Below the pieces are notes generated by a model, which saw only the letters and a program-made list of their open reading frames with translations, was not told the DNA's origin and did not search any database. 6,871 nucleotides of DNA from Dehalococcoidia bacterium. Lineage in GTDB: Bacteria > Chloroflexota > Dehalococcoidia > GIF9 > UBA5629. The stretch covers positions 1 through 6,871 of the forward strand of contig DNCV01000010.1 of the NCBI GenBank assembly GCA_003484395.1. The letters are read 5' to 3'. Made by a program: the position numbers and the translations under genes. Shown in pieces: positions 1-5,827 of the stretch (position 1 is the stretch's first letter; every line of letters starts with the position of its first letter).

Positions 1-2
1 AA

Positions 3-464
3 CCTAAAGCTAAACTGGCCGACGACCGGATCAAAGGGCCAAGGCTGTACCTCTTCGGCATCAATATGTCCAAACTGGAAGACGCCGCCGTTGAAAAGAA
101 TATAGCCATTCAAATCGCCGACAGCCTCAGCAATACGGACATCCTGCTGACCACCAAGAACCACTTCCGCAGAAAATCACAGAAAATACGGGATGCCGAA
201 GCAGCGAATATACCGATCTACGCAGTAAAGACGAACAGCCCGTCTCAACTGAAGCAGTTCCTCGATTCCGTATGCGGTACCGTGTCCCGTGATTCAGAAA
301 ACGGTTCTCATGCCAACGGACAGAGGCAGGACAGCGAACAGCAAAAGAAGAGCCGCAGCGATATTGAAGCGCACAACACATATATCCGCAACCTTCAGCA
401 GCTCCTCGAAGCACCGAACAGGTCTCCGCAGAGCGGAAACGGCAAGCCATCACAGCGAAAATAG
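3..464 (+). CDS. R3H/Ycf45-type ATPase, C-terminal part (5' end outside window)
   Basis: The frame is open from the first bases of the window, so the gene begins upstream; 153 residues are visible. The segment from RLYLFGI through NTDILLTTKNHFRRKSQKIRDAE and IPIYAVKTNSPSQLKQFL matches, as I know the family, the region after the AAA/P-loop core of the R3H-domain ATPases related to SpoIIIAA and Ycf45. After a polar, low-complexity linker (visible residues ~95-118) the end, NTYIRNLQQLLEAP, aligns with the R3H helix, normally close to YIRRLQHxLAE. The defining R-x3-H is here R-x3-Q, and the tail after it is short and lacks the usual RRV ending. The P-loop would be off the left edge and cannot be checked. 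The family is thought to bind single-stranded nucleic acid; its cellular role is poorly known. It lies 54 bases before tmk on the same strand. An internal ATG at 66 is unlikely to be the start because family-like sequence continues upstream of it. Confidence 0.68.
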   Translation, partial: PKAKLADDRIKGPRLYLFGINMSKLEDAAVEKNIAIQIADSLSNTDILLTTKNHFRRKSQKIRDAEAANIPIYAVKTNSPSQLKQFLDSVCGTVSRDSENGSHANGQRQDSEQQKKSRSDIEAHNTYIRNLQQLLEAPNRSPQSGNGKPSQRK

Positions 465-467
465 ACA

Positions 468-496
468 TAGTCAAAGCCGAAGCCCCGTGATATACT
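468..496 (+). promoter_or_regulatory. Possible sigma70-type promoter for tmk
   Basis: TAGTCA (468-473, 4 of 6 to TTGACA) lies 17 bp before TATACT (491-496, 5 of 6 to TATAAT). A start near 503 would leave a leader of about 16 bases that still contains the tmk Shine-Dalgarno GAGG at 508-511. The spacing is right, but the -35 is weak and tmk could equally be read through from the gene before it. Confidence 0.35.
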
Positions 497-518
497 TGAC
501 GCTGCTTGAGGTTTAATC

Positions 519-1136
519 ATGAGCTTATTCATCACCATTGAAGGCGGCGATGGCTGCGGCAAGACAACACAGGCCGATATCCTCTATAAAAAGCTTATCG
601 CTTCTAATTTTTCCGCAATACGGATCGCCGAGCCGGGAGGAACGCCGCTTGGCGATGAGCTGCGGAATCTGCTCAAGCGGAAATGGAACGGCAACATCGC
701 AGCCGAATCAGAGCTGCTGCTGTTCAATGCCAGCCGTAAACAGCTCGTAGCCGAGGTTATCCTGCCCGCACTGAAGAAGGATATCACCGTCGTCTGTGAT
801 CGATTCTCCGATTCCACAGTGGCCTATCAGGGCTACGGCAGAGGGCTCGATTTATCAACGACTGAGACGATCAACCGTTTTGCCACCGGCGGCATTAAAC
901 CGGATCTGACCATCCTGCTCGATATGCCGGTATCCGAGGCGCTCGGGCGGAAACAGGGAAAAGAGGATGACCGATTCGATTCCGACGATATCGCATTTCA
1001 CGATCGCATACGTCAAGGATTTCTGGCGCTGGCACGCAAAGAGGCGAAGCGGTGGGTGGTGATAAATGCCACCCAATCCGTTGAGCAGATCAGCACCTGC
1101 ATCTGGGAAGAGGTTTCCCGACGGTTAAAGCGATAG
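519..1136 (+). CDS. tmk: Thymidylate kinase (dTMP kinase)
   Basis: Cytoplasmic enzyme that phosphorylates dTMP to dTDP with ATP, an essential step in dTTP supply. The 205 residues match the usual length. The Walker A loop GGDGCGKT is at 9-16, the dTMP-site segment EPGGTP at 38-43, the DR(F/Y) motif as DRF at 94-96 followed by SDSTVAYQGYGRGL, and the LID region at about 143-155 contains R144 and K145, as in bacterial enzymes that place basic residues in the LID. The start ATG is supported by GAGG at 508-511 with a 7-base spacer, and the protein begins immediately with the FITIEGGDG strand expected at the N-terminus. rnhB follows 16 bases after the stop, so the two are probably in one transcript. 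Nothing is missing or damaged. Confidence 0.97.
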   Translation: MSLFITIEGGDGCGKTTQADILYKKLIASNFSAIRIAEPGGTPLGDELRNLLKRKWNGNIAAESELLLFNASRKQLVAEVILPALKKDITVVCDRFSDSTVAYQGYGRGLDLSTTETINRFATGGIKPDLTILLDMPVSEALGRKQGKEDDRFDSDDIAFHDRIRQGFLALARKEAKRWVVINATQSVEQISTCIWEEVSRRLKR

Positions 1137-1152
1137 CATTTCAGAGTTACTC

Positions 1153-1800
1153 ATGAGAAAAAGTGGTTCCAACCATGATGCGCCGACATTGACCGAGGAG
1201 CGTGCGCTGAGACAGTGCGGTTATACCTGCATCGCAGGCATGGATGAGGCGGGCAGAGGTGCGCTGGCCGGCCCTGTCGTCGCCGCTGCCGTGATCCTGC
1301 CGCACTGCGATGAGTTCCCCTCGCTCCGCGAAGTCCGTGACAGTAAGAAACTGCCGCCGGCAAAACGTGACCATCTCTACGATATCATCTGCAGGGAAGC
1401 GCTCGCTGTCGGCGTCGGCATTATCGAATCGTATATTATCGACCATATCAATATCCTCGAGGCGACTAAAGCAGCAATGGTGACTGCCATAAACAACCTG
1501 AAGATCAAACCGGACTTCCTGATCATCGACGCCGTAACTATTCAGAAGCTGACCATTCCACAAAAGGGGATAGTGAAAGGTGATAGTCTCTGCTTCTCTA
1601 TCTCCTGCGCATCGATCATCGCCAAGGTAACGAGGGACAGGCTGATGGTTGAGCTCGACGGCAAATATCCGCAGTACGGCCTCGCGGAACATAAAGGCTA
1701 CGGGACAAAGAAACATCTCGATTGTCTGATGAAGCACGGGCCGTGTCCGGCGCATCGCCGCTCATTCAGCCCCGTCGCCGGGATACAACTGCCGCTATGA
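1153..1800 (+). CDS. rnhB: Ribonuclease HII
   Basis: Endonuclease that cuts the RNA strand of RNA-DNA hybrids and initiates removal of single ribonucleotides misincorporated in DNA. The 215 residues show the full type 2 RNase H signature: GMDEAGRGALAGPVVAAAV at 29-47 with metal ligands D31 and E32, DSKKL at 63-67, D126 in LIIDAVTI, and D144 in KGDS, followed by SIIAKVTRD (154-162). The 18-residue spacing between the third and fourth acidic residues is as in known bacterial enzymes. A small variation is Ala at 37 where Pro is more usual (GRGPLAGP). The start is the first ATG after the tmk stop; the Shine-Dalgarno is poor, which suggests coupled translation. The next ATG (M30) would remove conserved sequence. 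The stop overlaps the yraN start. Confidence 0.97.
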   Translation: MRKSGSNHDAPTLTEERALRQCGYTCIAGMDEAGRGALAGPVVAAAVILPHCDEFPSLREVRDSKKLPPAKRDHLYDIICREALAVGVGIIESYIIDHINILEATKAAMVTAINNLKIKPDFLIIDAVTIQKLTIPQKGIVKGDSLCFSISCASIIAKVTRDRLMVELDGKYPQYGLAEHKGYGTKKHLDCLMKHGPCPAHRRSFSPVAGIQLPL

Positions 1801-2156
1801 ACCGCAAAGAGACCGGTGACAGGGGAGAAAAGGCTGCGCAGTCCTTCCTCAAGAAGAAAGGATACAGGATCAGGGAGATAAACTGGCGCTGCCGCGAGGG
1901 TGAAATAGACATCGTTGCCGAGAAAAGAGGTTGCCTGGTTTTTATTGAGGTACGAACGAAAACAGGGGATGACTTCGGCAGCCCCGAGGAATCGGTAACA
2001 GCCGCCAAAAAGGCTAAGCTGACAGCCACCGCGCTCTCCTACGTGTCATCGCACAGTGACGTGCCTGAATCGTGGCGGATCGATTTCATCGGCATCGATC
2101 TCGATGCGAGAGGCCAACCGACCAGAATCGAACAAATCGAAAACGCGGTATGGTGA
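1797..2156 (+). CDS. yraN: UPF0102/YraN family nuclease-like protein
   Basis: Small protein of the UPF0102 (YraN) family, which has a restriction-endonuclease-like PD-(D/E)XK fold; its physiological substrate is not established. In the 119-residue product, GDRGEKAAQSFLKKKGY (7-23) is the family's N-terminal helix, GEIDIVA (35-41) supplies the Asp, and FIEVRTK (49-55) supplies the E-x-K/R part of the active-site pattern; RIDFIGI (94-100) is the conserved late strand. The frame is open back to an ATG at 1722, but I choose ATG 1797: it starts directly before the conserved region, gives the usual family length of about 120 residues, and forms an ATGA overlap with the rnhB stop, typical of translational coupling. 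The rnhB-yraN neighbourhood is common in bacteria and fits a nucleic-acid-processing role, which remains an inference. Confidence 0.92.
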   Translation: MNRKETGDRGEKAAQSFLKKKGYRIREINWRCREGEIDIVAEKRGCLVFIEVRTKTGDDFGSPEESVTAAKKAKLTATALSYVSSHSDVPESWRIDFIGIDLDARGQPTRIEQIENAVW

Positions 2157-2164
2157 TAATATTC

Positions 2165-2194
2165 TTGCTCAAACAGCGTATCTATTGATATACT
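2165..2194 (+). promoter_or_regulatory. Promoter of gatB, probably giving a leaderless mRNA
   Basis: TTGCTC (2165-2170) and TATACT (2189-2194) are separated by 18 bp. The -10 box ends 8 bases before the GTG start of gatB at 2203, so transcription would be expected to begin at about 2200-2203, at or within a few bases of the start codon. The last T of the box begins an in-frame TAA (2194-2196), so translation cannot start further upstream. No Shine-Dalgarno is visible between 2157 and 2202. Confidence 0.55.
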
Positions 2195-2202
2195 AATCCG
2201 TT

Positions 2203-3678
2203 GTGTCATACGAAAATATTATCGGCCTCGAGGTTCATGCCCAGCTTTTAACCAAAAGCAAGATGTACTGTTCCTGCAGCGCCGATTATGCCAGCGCACC
2301 GCCGAACACGCATGTCTGCCCGGTCTGTCTTGGTATGCCCGGCGTACTGCCGACGATCAATAAACGGGCAGTCGAATTCGTGATGATGACCGCGATGGCG
2401 TTGAACTGTCCGGTAGCCGAATACGCCAAGTTCGACAGGAAGAACTACTGCTATCCCGATCTGATGAAAGGTTATCAGATATCCGAATATGACGCTCCGA
2501 TCGGGCTGAAAGGCTGGCTGGAGATCGAAGCCGACGGCAAAAAGAAGAAGATCGGGATCACCCGCGTGCACCTCGAGGAGGATGTTGCCAAGCTGACTCA
2601 TGTGACGTCGCCCGAAGGCGAAACCTACAGCCTTGTCGATGTCAACCGCGCCGGCATGCCGCTGATGGAGATCGTCAGCGAGCCCGATATCAGCACACCC
2701 GAGGAAGCGCGACAGTATCTGATGAAACTGCGCTCCATCCTTGTCTACCTCGGCGTCTCAACAGGCAATATGGAGGAGGGCAGCTTCCGCTGCGATGCCA
2801 ATATCAGTATTCGCCAGATTGGAACAAAAGAATTCGGACCGAAGGTTGAAGTGAAGAATATGAACAGTTTCAAAGCTGTCGCCCGGGCTCTGGAGTTCGA
2901 GGCCGAACGCCAGAGGAAGGAGCTTGAATCTGGCGGCAGAATAGTCCAGGAGACACGCGGATGGGTGGACGATCAGGGCATAACTGTCAGCCAGCGCAGC
3001 AAGGAATACGCCCACGATTACCGATATTTCCCTGAACCTGATTTGCCGCCGATGAAAATATCGCGTGAGTGGGTGGAACAGATTAAAGCGGGCCTGGTTG
3101 AACTCCCCGATGAAAAGAAAAACAGATTCATGGAGCAGTACGGCCTGAGCGACTATGACGCCAGCCTGCTCACCGAATCGCAGGCCACTGCACAATATTT
3201 CGAACGGTGCGTTGAGCTTGTGGGAGACGGCGCTGCGCCTGAAAAGCAGAAGAAAAACGCGAAGGCAGCCTGCAACTGGATACTTGGCGATTTCAGCAAG
3301 CTGCTCAACGCCAGTAATGCCAGCATCGATGTTTCGAAATGCACGCCGCAGCATCTGTCCGGCATGCTGAAGCTGCTCGATAGCGGAGCCATCACCGGCC
3401 CCATCGCCAAGACGATTTTTGAAGAAATGTACAATAGTGGTACAATGCCGGATATTATTATTAAAGAAAAGGGATTGAGCCAGATCAGCGATACCGGAGA
3501 GATCGAAAATATCGTTCGCCAAGTGATGGAAAGCAATGCCCAGGCCGTTGCGGATTACCGTGCAGGGAAACAGCAATCGCTGACTTTCCTGATCGGGCAA
3601 CTGATGAAAGCAACGAAAGGGAAGGCCAATCCCGATATTGCACGGAAGATTTTAATTGAGAACCTTGGAGGAAAGTAA
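2203..3678 (+). CDS. gatB: Asp-tRNA(Asn)/Glu-tRNA(Gln) amidotransferase subunit B
   Basis: Kinase/transamidase subunit of the GatCAB complex: it activates Glu-tRNA(Gln) or Asp-tRNA(Asn) with ATP and amidates it with ammonia supplied by GatA. The 491 residues are near full family length. Landmarks are GLEVHAQL (8-15), the zinc-site cysteines C23, C25, C39 and C42, FDRKNYCYPDLMKGYQISEY (77-96), GSFRCDANISIR (183-194), KVEVKNMNSF (204-213) and HDYRYFPEPDLPP (271-283). The YqeY-like tRNA-contacting tail runs from about 345 to the end, with DYRAGK (451-456) and GQLMKATKGKANP (465-477). The start must be GTG 2203: the upstream frame is closed by TAA at 2194, and the conserved region begins at residue 8. 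gatA and gatC are not in this window, so the complex is encoded at separate loci. Its stop is directly followed by the secG ATG. Confidence 0.97.
   Translation: MSYENIIGLEVHAQLLTKSKMYCSCSADYASAPPNTHVCPVCLGMPGVLPTINKRAVEFVMMTAMALNCPVAEYAKFDRKNYCYPDLMKGYQISEYDAPIGLKGWLEIEADGKKKKIGITRVHLEEDVAKLTHVTSPEGETYSLVDVNRAGMPLMEIVSEPDISTPEEARQYLMKLRSILVYLGVSTGNMEEGSFRCDANISIRQIGTKEFGPKVEVKNMNSFKAVARALEFEAERQRKELESGGRIVQETRGWVDDQGITVSQRSKEYAHDYRYFPEPDLPPMKISREWVEQIKAGLVELPDEKKNRFMEQYGLSDYDASLLTESQATAQYFERCVELVGDGAAPEKQKKNAKAACNWILGDFSKLLNASNASIDVSKCTPQHLSGMLKLLDSGAITGPIAKTIFEEMYNSGTMPDIIIKEKGLSQISDTGEIENIVRQVMESNAQAVADYRAGKQQSLTFLIGQLMKATKGKANPDIARKILIENLGGK
3419..3446 (+). promoter_or_regulatory. Possible internal promoter within gatB for secG and downstream gene
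   Basis: TTGAAG (3419-3424), a 16-bp spacer and TACAAT (3441-3446) lie inside gatB in a patch markedly more AT-rich than the surrounding coding sequence. The codons here (agt, ggt, aca, att att att aaa) differ from the agc, ggc and acc preferred elsewhere in the gene. A start near 3453 would lie about 225 bases before secG. This is a pattern match only. Confidence 0.22.
3667..3671 (+). promoter_or_regulatory. Shine-Dalgarno of secG
   Basis: GGAGG, 7 bases before the secG ATG and inside the last codons of gatB. A near-perfect ribosome site here contrasts with the SD-less start of gatB itself. Confidence 0.8.
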
Positions 3679-3903
3679 ATGCCCAGTTTTCTGCTTATAG
3701 CACAGCTTTTGCTGGCAGTAGCGCTGATCGCCGTTATTCTCATACAGGTGAAGGGCGGTGGACTCGGCGGCATATTCGGTCAGCCCGATAGCGTATACCG
3801 CACGCGACGAGGCCTGGAGAAAACGCTGCTTCAGGTGACAATTGTGCTCATCGTCCTGTTCGTGATCCTGTCGATCGTCATCGTCAGAGTATCCATTGTC
3901 TAG
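3679..3903 (+). CDS. secG: Preprotein translocase subunit SecG
   Basis: Small inner-membrane subunit of the SecYEG channel that stimulates protein export. The 74 residues have the standard layout: a first membrane helix (about 3-23), the glycine-rich cytoplasmic loop KGGGLGGIFGQ (25-35), the conserved RTRRGLEK (41-48), and a second membrane helix (about 50-72). The length is typical. The start ATG directly abuts the gatB stop and has a strong Shine-Dalgarno (GGAGG at 3667-3671), so translation is probably well coupled to gatB. The next gene starts 16 bases after the stop. Confidence 0.95.
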   Translation: MPSFLLIAQLLLAVALIAVILIQVKGGGLGGIFGQPDSVYRTRRGLEKTLLQVTIVLIVLFVILSIVIVRVSIV

Positions 3904-3919
3904 GCGGGAACGATCCACA

Positions 3920-4780
3920 ATGGCTCCGGTGATAACGCTAACCACCGATTTCGGGGTTGGGGACGGGTACGCTGCCGGCATGAAGGGCGTTATCCTCTCC
4001 GTTAATCCCCAGGCTGTCATCGTTGACATCTGCCACACTATCAAGCCACAGGATATCAAGCAGGCGGCTTTCATCATCAGCACCGTTCACTCCAGCTTCC
4101 CCAAAGATACAATTCACGTCGTTGTTATCGATCCCTGTGTGGGCGGGGACAGACGCGGGGTGGCAGTGCGCACACCAGACGGATGCTATATAGCGCCCGA
4201 TAACGGCCTGCTCAGCCATGTCATCACCGAATATCTTTCTGAAATACGAACTTCGAAACGGACCGAAATCCGGACGGTTAAACTGCCGAATACGATCAAG
4301 GCGGTATCGCTGACAAACCGGGAATACTGGCGGAGCGAGGTCAGCCCGACATTCCATGGCCGCGATATCTTTGCGCCGGTGGCGGCACATCTATCGCTCG
4401 GTATTCCTCTGGAAGCAGTCGGAGACAGCATCGATTCGTTGAATCTGTTCACCATCCCCAAACCGCATCGCAATAAGCGAGGCGTTATTGCCGGATGCGC
4501 GCTCCACATCGATACCTTCGGCAACATCATCACCAATATCCGCAAGAAGGATATACCGGAAACGGCTATCATCGTCGAAATCGCAGGTAAAAAAATTCGG
4601 GGACTGAGCGAATATTACGCCCAAAGAAAAAGCCTTTGCACCCTCATCGGCAGCTCCGGATACCTGGAGATAGCATTACCAAACGGCAGCGCTGCTTCAA
4701 CGTTCGGAGTTAAGGTGGGGGATGGGGTGAGGGTGACAACTTATATCGGTGTAACGAATAATCTGGAACGTCGAGTCTGA
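3920..4780 (+). CDS. SAM hydroxide adenosyltransferase (DUF62, fluorinase/chlorinase-like fold)
   Basis: Member of the DUF62 family, of which characterised enzymes split S-adenosylmethionine into adenosine and methionine using hydroxide. The 286 residues start with the family hallmark ITLTTDFGVGDGYAAGMKG (5-23). They also carry VIDPCVGGDRRG (69-80), APDNG (92-96), FHGRDIFAPVAA (145-156) and HIDTFGNIITNI (186-197). D71, R78 and H146 occupy the positions of the Asp-Arg-His triad that separates hydroxide-using enzymes from the halogenases. An in-frame TTG at 3896 would overlap secG and add eight unconserved residues, so I choose ATG 3920; a weak AGGCGGG lies 11 bases upstream. A longer loop precedes H146 (about 105-140) than in short archaeal members, as far as I recall. 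The biological purpose of this reaction is unknown. Probably co-transcribed with secG. Confidence 0.9.
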   Translation: MAPVITLTTDFGVGDGYAAGMKGVILSVNPQAVIVDICHTIKPQDIKQAAFIISTVHSSFPKDTIHVVVIDPCVGGDRRGVAVRTPDGCYIAPDNGLLSHVITEYLSEIRTSKRTEIRTVKLPNTIKAVSLTNREYWRSEVSPTFHGRDIFAPVAAHLSLGIPLEAVGDSIDSLNLFTIPKPHRNKRGVIAGCALHIDTFGNIITNIRKKDIPETAIIVEIAGKKIRGLSEYYAQRKSLCTLIGSSGYLEIALPNGSAASTFGVKVGDGVRVTTYIGVTNNLERRV

Positions 4781-4921
4781 GAACACAAGCAGGGCAACAT
4801 TGACAGTTTCACTAAAAGACACAACATAACAGAATTGATTTATTACGAAGCAGCCAAGCTAGGCTGACCAAAGATAATAATACGCTCGCGCAATAGAGGG
4901 CAGCATAGAGCCTACAAGTGC
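4781..4921. other. Intergenic gap without a recognised element
   Basis: I find no open frame of useful size, tRNA, repeat or clear terminator. The only foldable sequence is a 5-bp stem, CAGCC (4851-4855) with GGCTG (4862-4866), with no T-run after it. The gap marks the change from the GC-richer block to the AT-richer block. Confidence 0.6.
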
Positions 4922-4950
4922 TTGACGTATCAGTATACATCGTTTAAACT
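4922..4950 (+). promoter_or_regulatory. Strong sigma70-type promoter, probably leaderless start
   Basis: TTGACG (4922-4927, 5 of 6 to consensus), exactly 17 bp, and TAAACT (4945-4950). The ATG of the following gene at 4960 begins 9 bases after the -10 box, so the expected transcription start is 0-3 bases before the start codon. The first three bases of the -10 box are an in-frame TAA stop, which rules out a longer protein, and there is no Shine-Dalgarno. The sequence TA-A-ACTAATCC resembles the gatB promoter (TA-T-ACTAATCC). Confidence 0.65.
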
Positions 4951-4959
4951 AATCCCACT

Positions 4960-5277
4960 ATGTCAAATATTTTATTTATTATTCTCCTTATCATTTTCTT
5001 TTTATTGGGTACTATTGTTATACCTCAATTCATGTTACGTCGGGCAATCAAACAGGTGATCGCAATATTTCGCGAGCATGGCGCAATGTCTCCCAAATCA
5101 GCGAAAATGCTTGATGAGATGGACATTAAACAACAGGGTATGTTTTCCCTGAAATTTGGCCTTCGAGATTATAAATTTCACGCAGTACAGGCTCTTATGA
5201 AAAGTGAAATCATTAAGGAGACTGACGATGGAAAGGCATATCTGCTGGAAGATAAGCTGATGTTGCTCAAAATCTAG
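4960..5277 (+). CDS. Small single-pass membrane-anchored protein of unknown function
   Basis: This 105-residue protein has one hydrophobic segment at about 4-24 (NILFIILLIIFFLLGTIVIP). It is followed by a basic, soluble, mostly helical region: RRAIKQVIAIFREHGAMSPKSAK (27-49), then LKFGLRDYKFHAVQALMKSEIIKETDDGKAYLLEDKLM (64-101). The last part, a helix, a second helix with ALMKSEII, then a TDDGKAYL hairpin, has the look of a small winged-helix domain; this is inference from pattern only. I associate similar RDYK...A...LMK...I...T.DGK.YL proteins with Dehalococcoidia genomes as conserved hypotheticals. The start is fixed by the in-frame stop at 4945-4947 and the promoter position, with no Shine-Dalgarno. 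The universal stress gene starts 35 bases after its stop and is probably in the same transcript. No function can be assigned. Confidence 0.8.
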   Translation: MSNILFIILLIIFFLLGTIVIPQFMLRRAIKQVIAIFREHGAMSPKSAKMLDEMDIKQQGMFSLKFGLRDYKFHAVQALMKSEIIKETDDGKAYLLEDKLMLLKI

Positions 5278-5298
5278 CTTTCGTTATTGAAGTTTGAT

Positions 5299-5304
5299 GA
5301 GGAG
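5299..5304 (+). promoter_or_regulatory. Shine-Dalgarno deciding the universal stress protein start
   Basis: GAGGAG lies 8 bases before ATG 5313. It overlaps the alternative GTG at 5304, which therefore cannot be the real start. Confidence 0.85.
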
Positions 5305-5312
5305 TGTTGCGT

Positions 5313-5780
5313 ATGTATAAAAAGGTTATGGTGCCATTGGATGGATCAAAGCTCGCGGAGTGTGTACTTCCTCATGTTGAGACTATCGCCAAAGGTAATA
5401 TTGTAGAGAGTATTGTTTTTGTTCGGGCTGTGGAGCCGTATATATTACCGGTTACTGCCGGTGATTATATAAGCCCTTCAGTGTGGACAAAAATTGAAAC
5501 TGAGCAACTGTCTGCTGCTGAAAGTTACCTGAATGCATTGATCAAGAAGCTGGATTATGGCCAGGTTACTATTCAAACAGAGGTCATTGAAGGAAGCGCT
5601 GCCCAAAGCCTGATAGACTACGCTACTAAAACCGGCGTTGATCTGGTAGTTATCGCCACGCATGGGAGGTCGGGTATTGGGCGTTGGGTGTGGGGAAGCA
5701 TTGCCGAGCGGCTCTTGCATTCAGTCACTGTTCCTGTTTTGATTGTCATGCCTCCCCCATGTCATAGTACAAAAACCTAA
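5313..5780 (+). CDS. Universal stress protein (UspA family)
   Basis: Cytoplasmic alpha/beta nucleotide-binding protein of the Usp superfamily, generally linked to stress survival; its partner is not known. The 155 residues are typical. MYKKVMVPLDGSKLAE (1-16) is the first strand and loop with the nucleotide-contacting Asp10, and VDLVVIATHGRSG (109-121) leads into the ATP-binding signature. The pattern is A115-TH-G118-nine residues-G128-S129, matching the G2xG9xG(S/T) motif of ATP-binding members with Ala in first place, so this protein probably binds ATP. AERLLHSVTVPVLIV (131-145) is the usual end strand. A GTG at 5304 is in frame, but ATG 5313 fits the family N-terminus and the GAGGAG site. 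The central insertion around 43-60 (YILPVTAGDYISPSVW) varies in the family. It follows the small membrane protein by 35 bases and converges on the - strand gene downstream. Confidence 0.93.
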   Translation: MYKKVMVPLDGSKLAECVLPHVETIAKGNIVESIVFVRAVEPYILPVTAGDYISPSVWTKIETEQLSAAESYLNALIKKLDYGQVTIQTEVIEGSAAQSLIDYATKTGVDLVVIATHGRSGIGRWVWGSIAERLLHSVTVPVLIVMPPPCHSTKT

Positions 5781-5827
5781 ACTTTGCATACTGCACAATA
5801 AAGAGAGATTAGCTATGGGTAACCTTA

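Noticed and set aside
496..517. TTGACG (496-501) as the -35 of a tmk promoter with TTTAAT (512-517)
   Set aside because: The spacer is only 10 bp, far below the usual 16-18.
1147..1755. A 202-codon open frame on the - strand across rnhB
   Set aside because: It mirrors the conserved RNase HII coding sequence and shows no protein features of its own.
1722..1796. Upstream ATG start for yraN adding 25 residues
   Set aside because: The extension is the rnhB end read in another frame, is not family-like, and ATG 1797 has the ATGA overlap and the usual length.
2758..3600. A 280-codon open frame on the - strand inside gatB
   Set aside because: It is fully antisense to a clearly conserved gene, has no recognisable domain, and such frames arise from G/C-ending codons on the other strand.
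3896..3919. TTG start for the SAM hydrolase overlapping secG
   Set aside because: It adds MSRRERST, absent from the family pattern, while ATG 3920 directly precedes the conserved ITLTTDFG.
4851..4866. Hairpin CAGCC/GGCTG as a terminator after the SAM hydrolase
   Set aside because: The stem is only 5 bp and no T-run follows.
5781..5827. Bidirectional terminator between the convergent stress protein and coiled-coil genes
   Set aside because: The best pairing is a 4-bp TGCA/TGCA stem without a T-run; no convincing hairpin is present.
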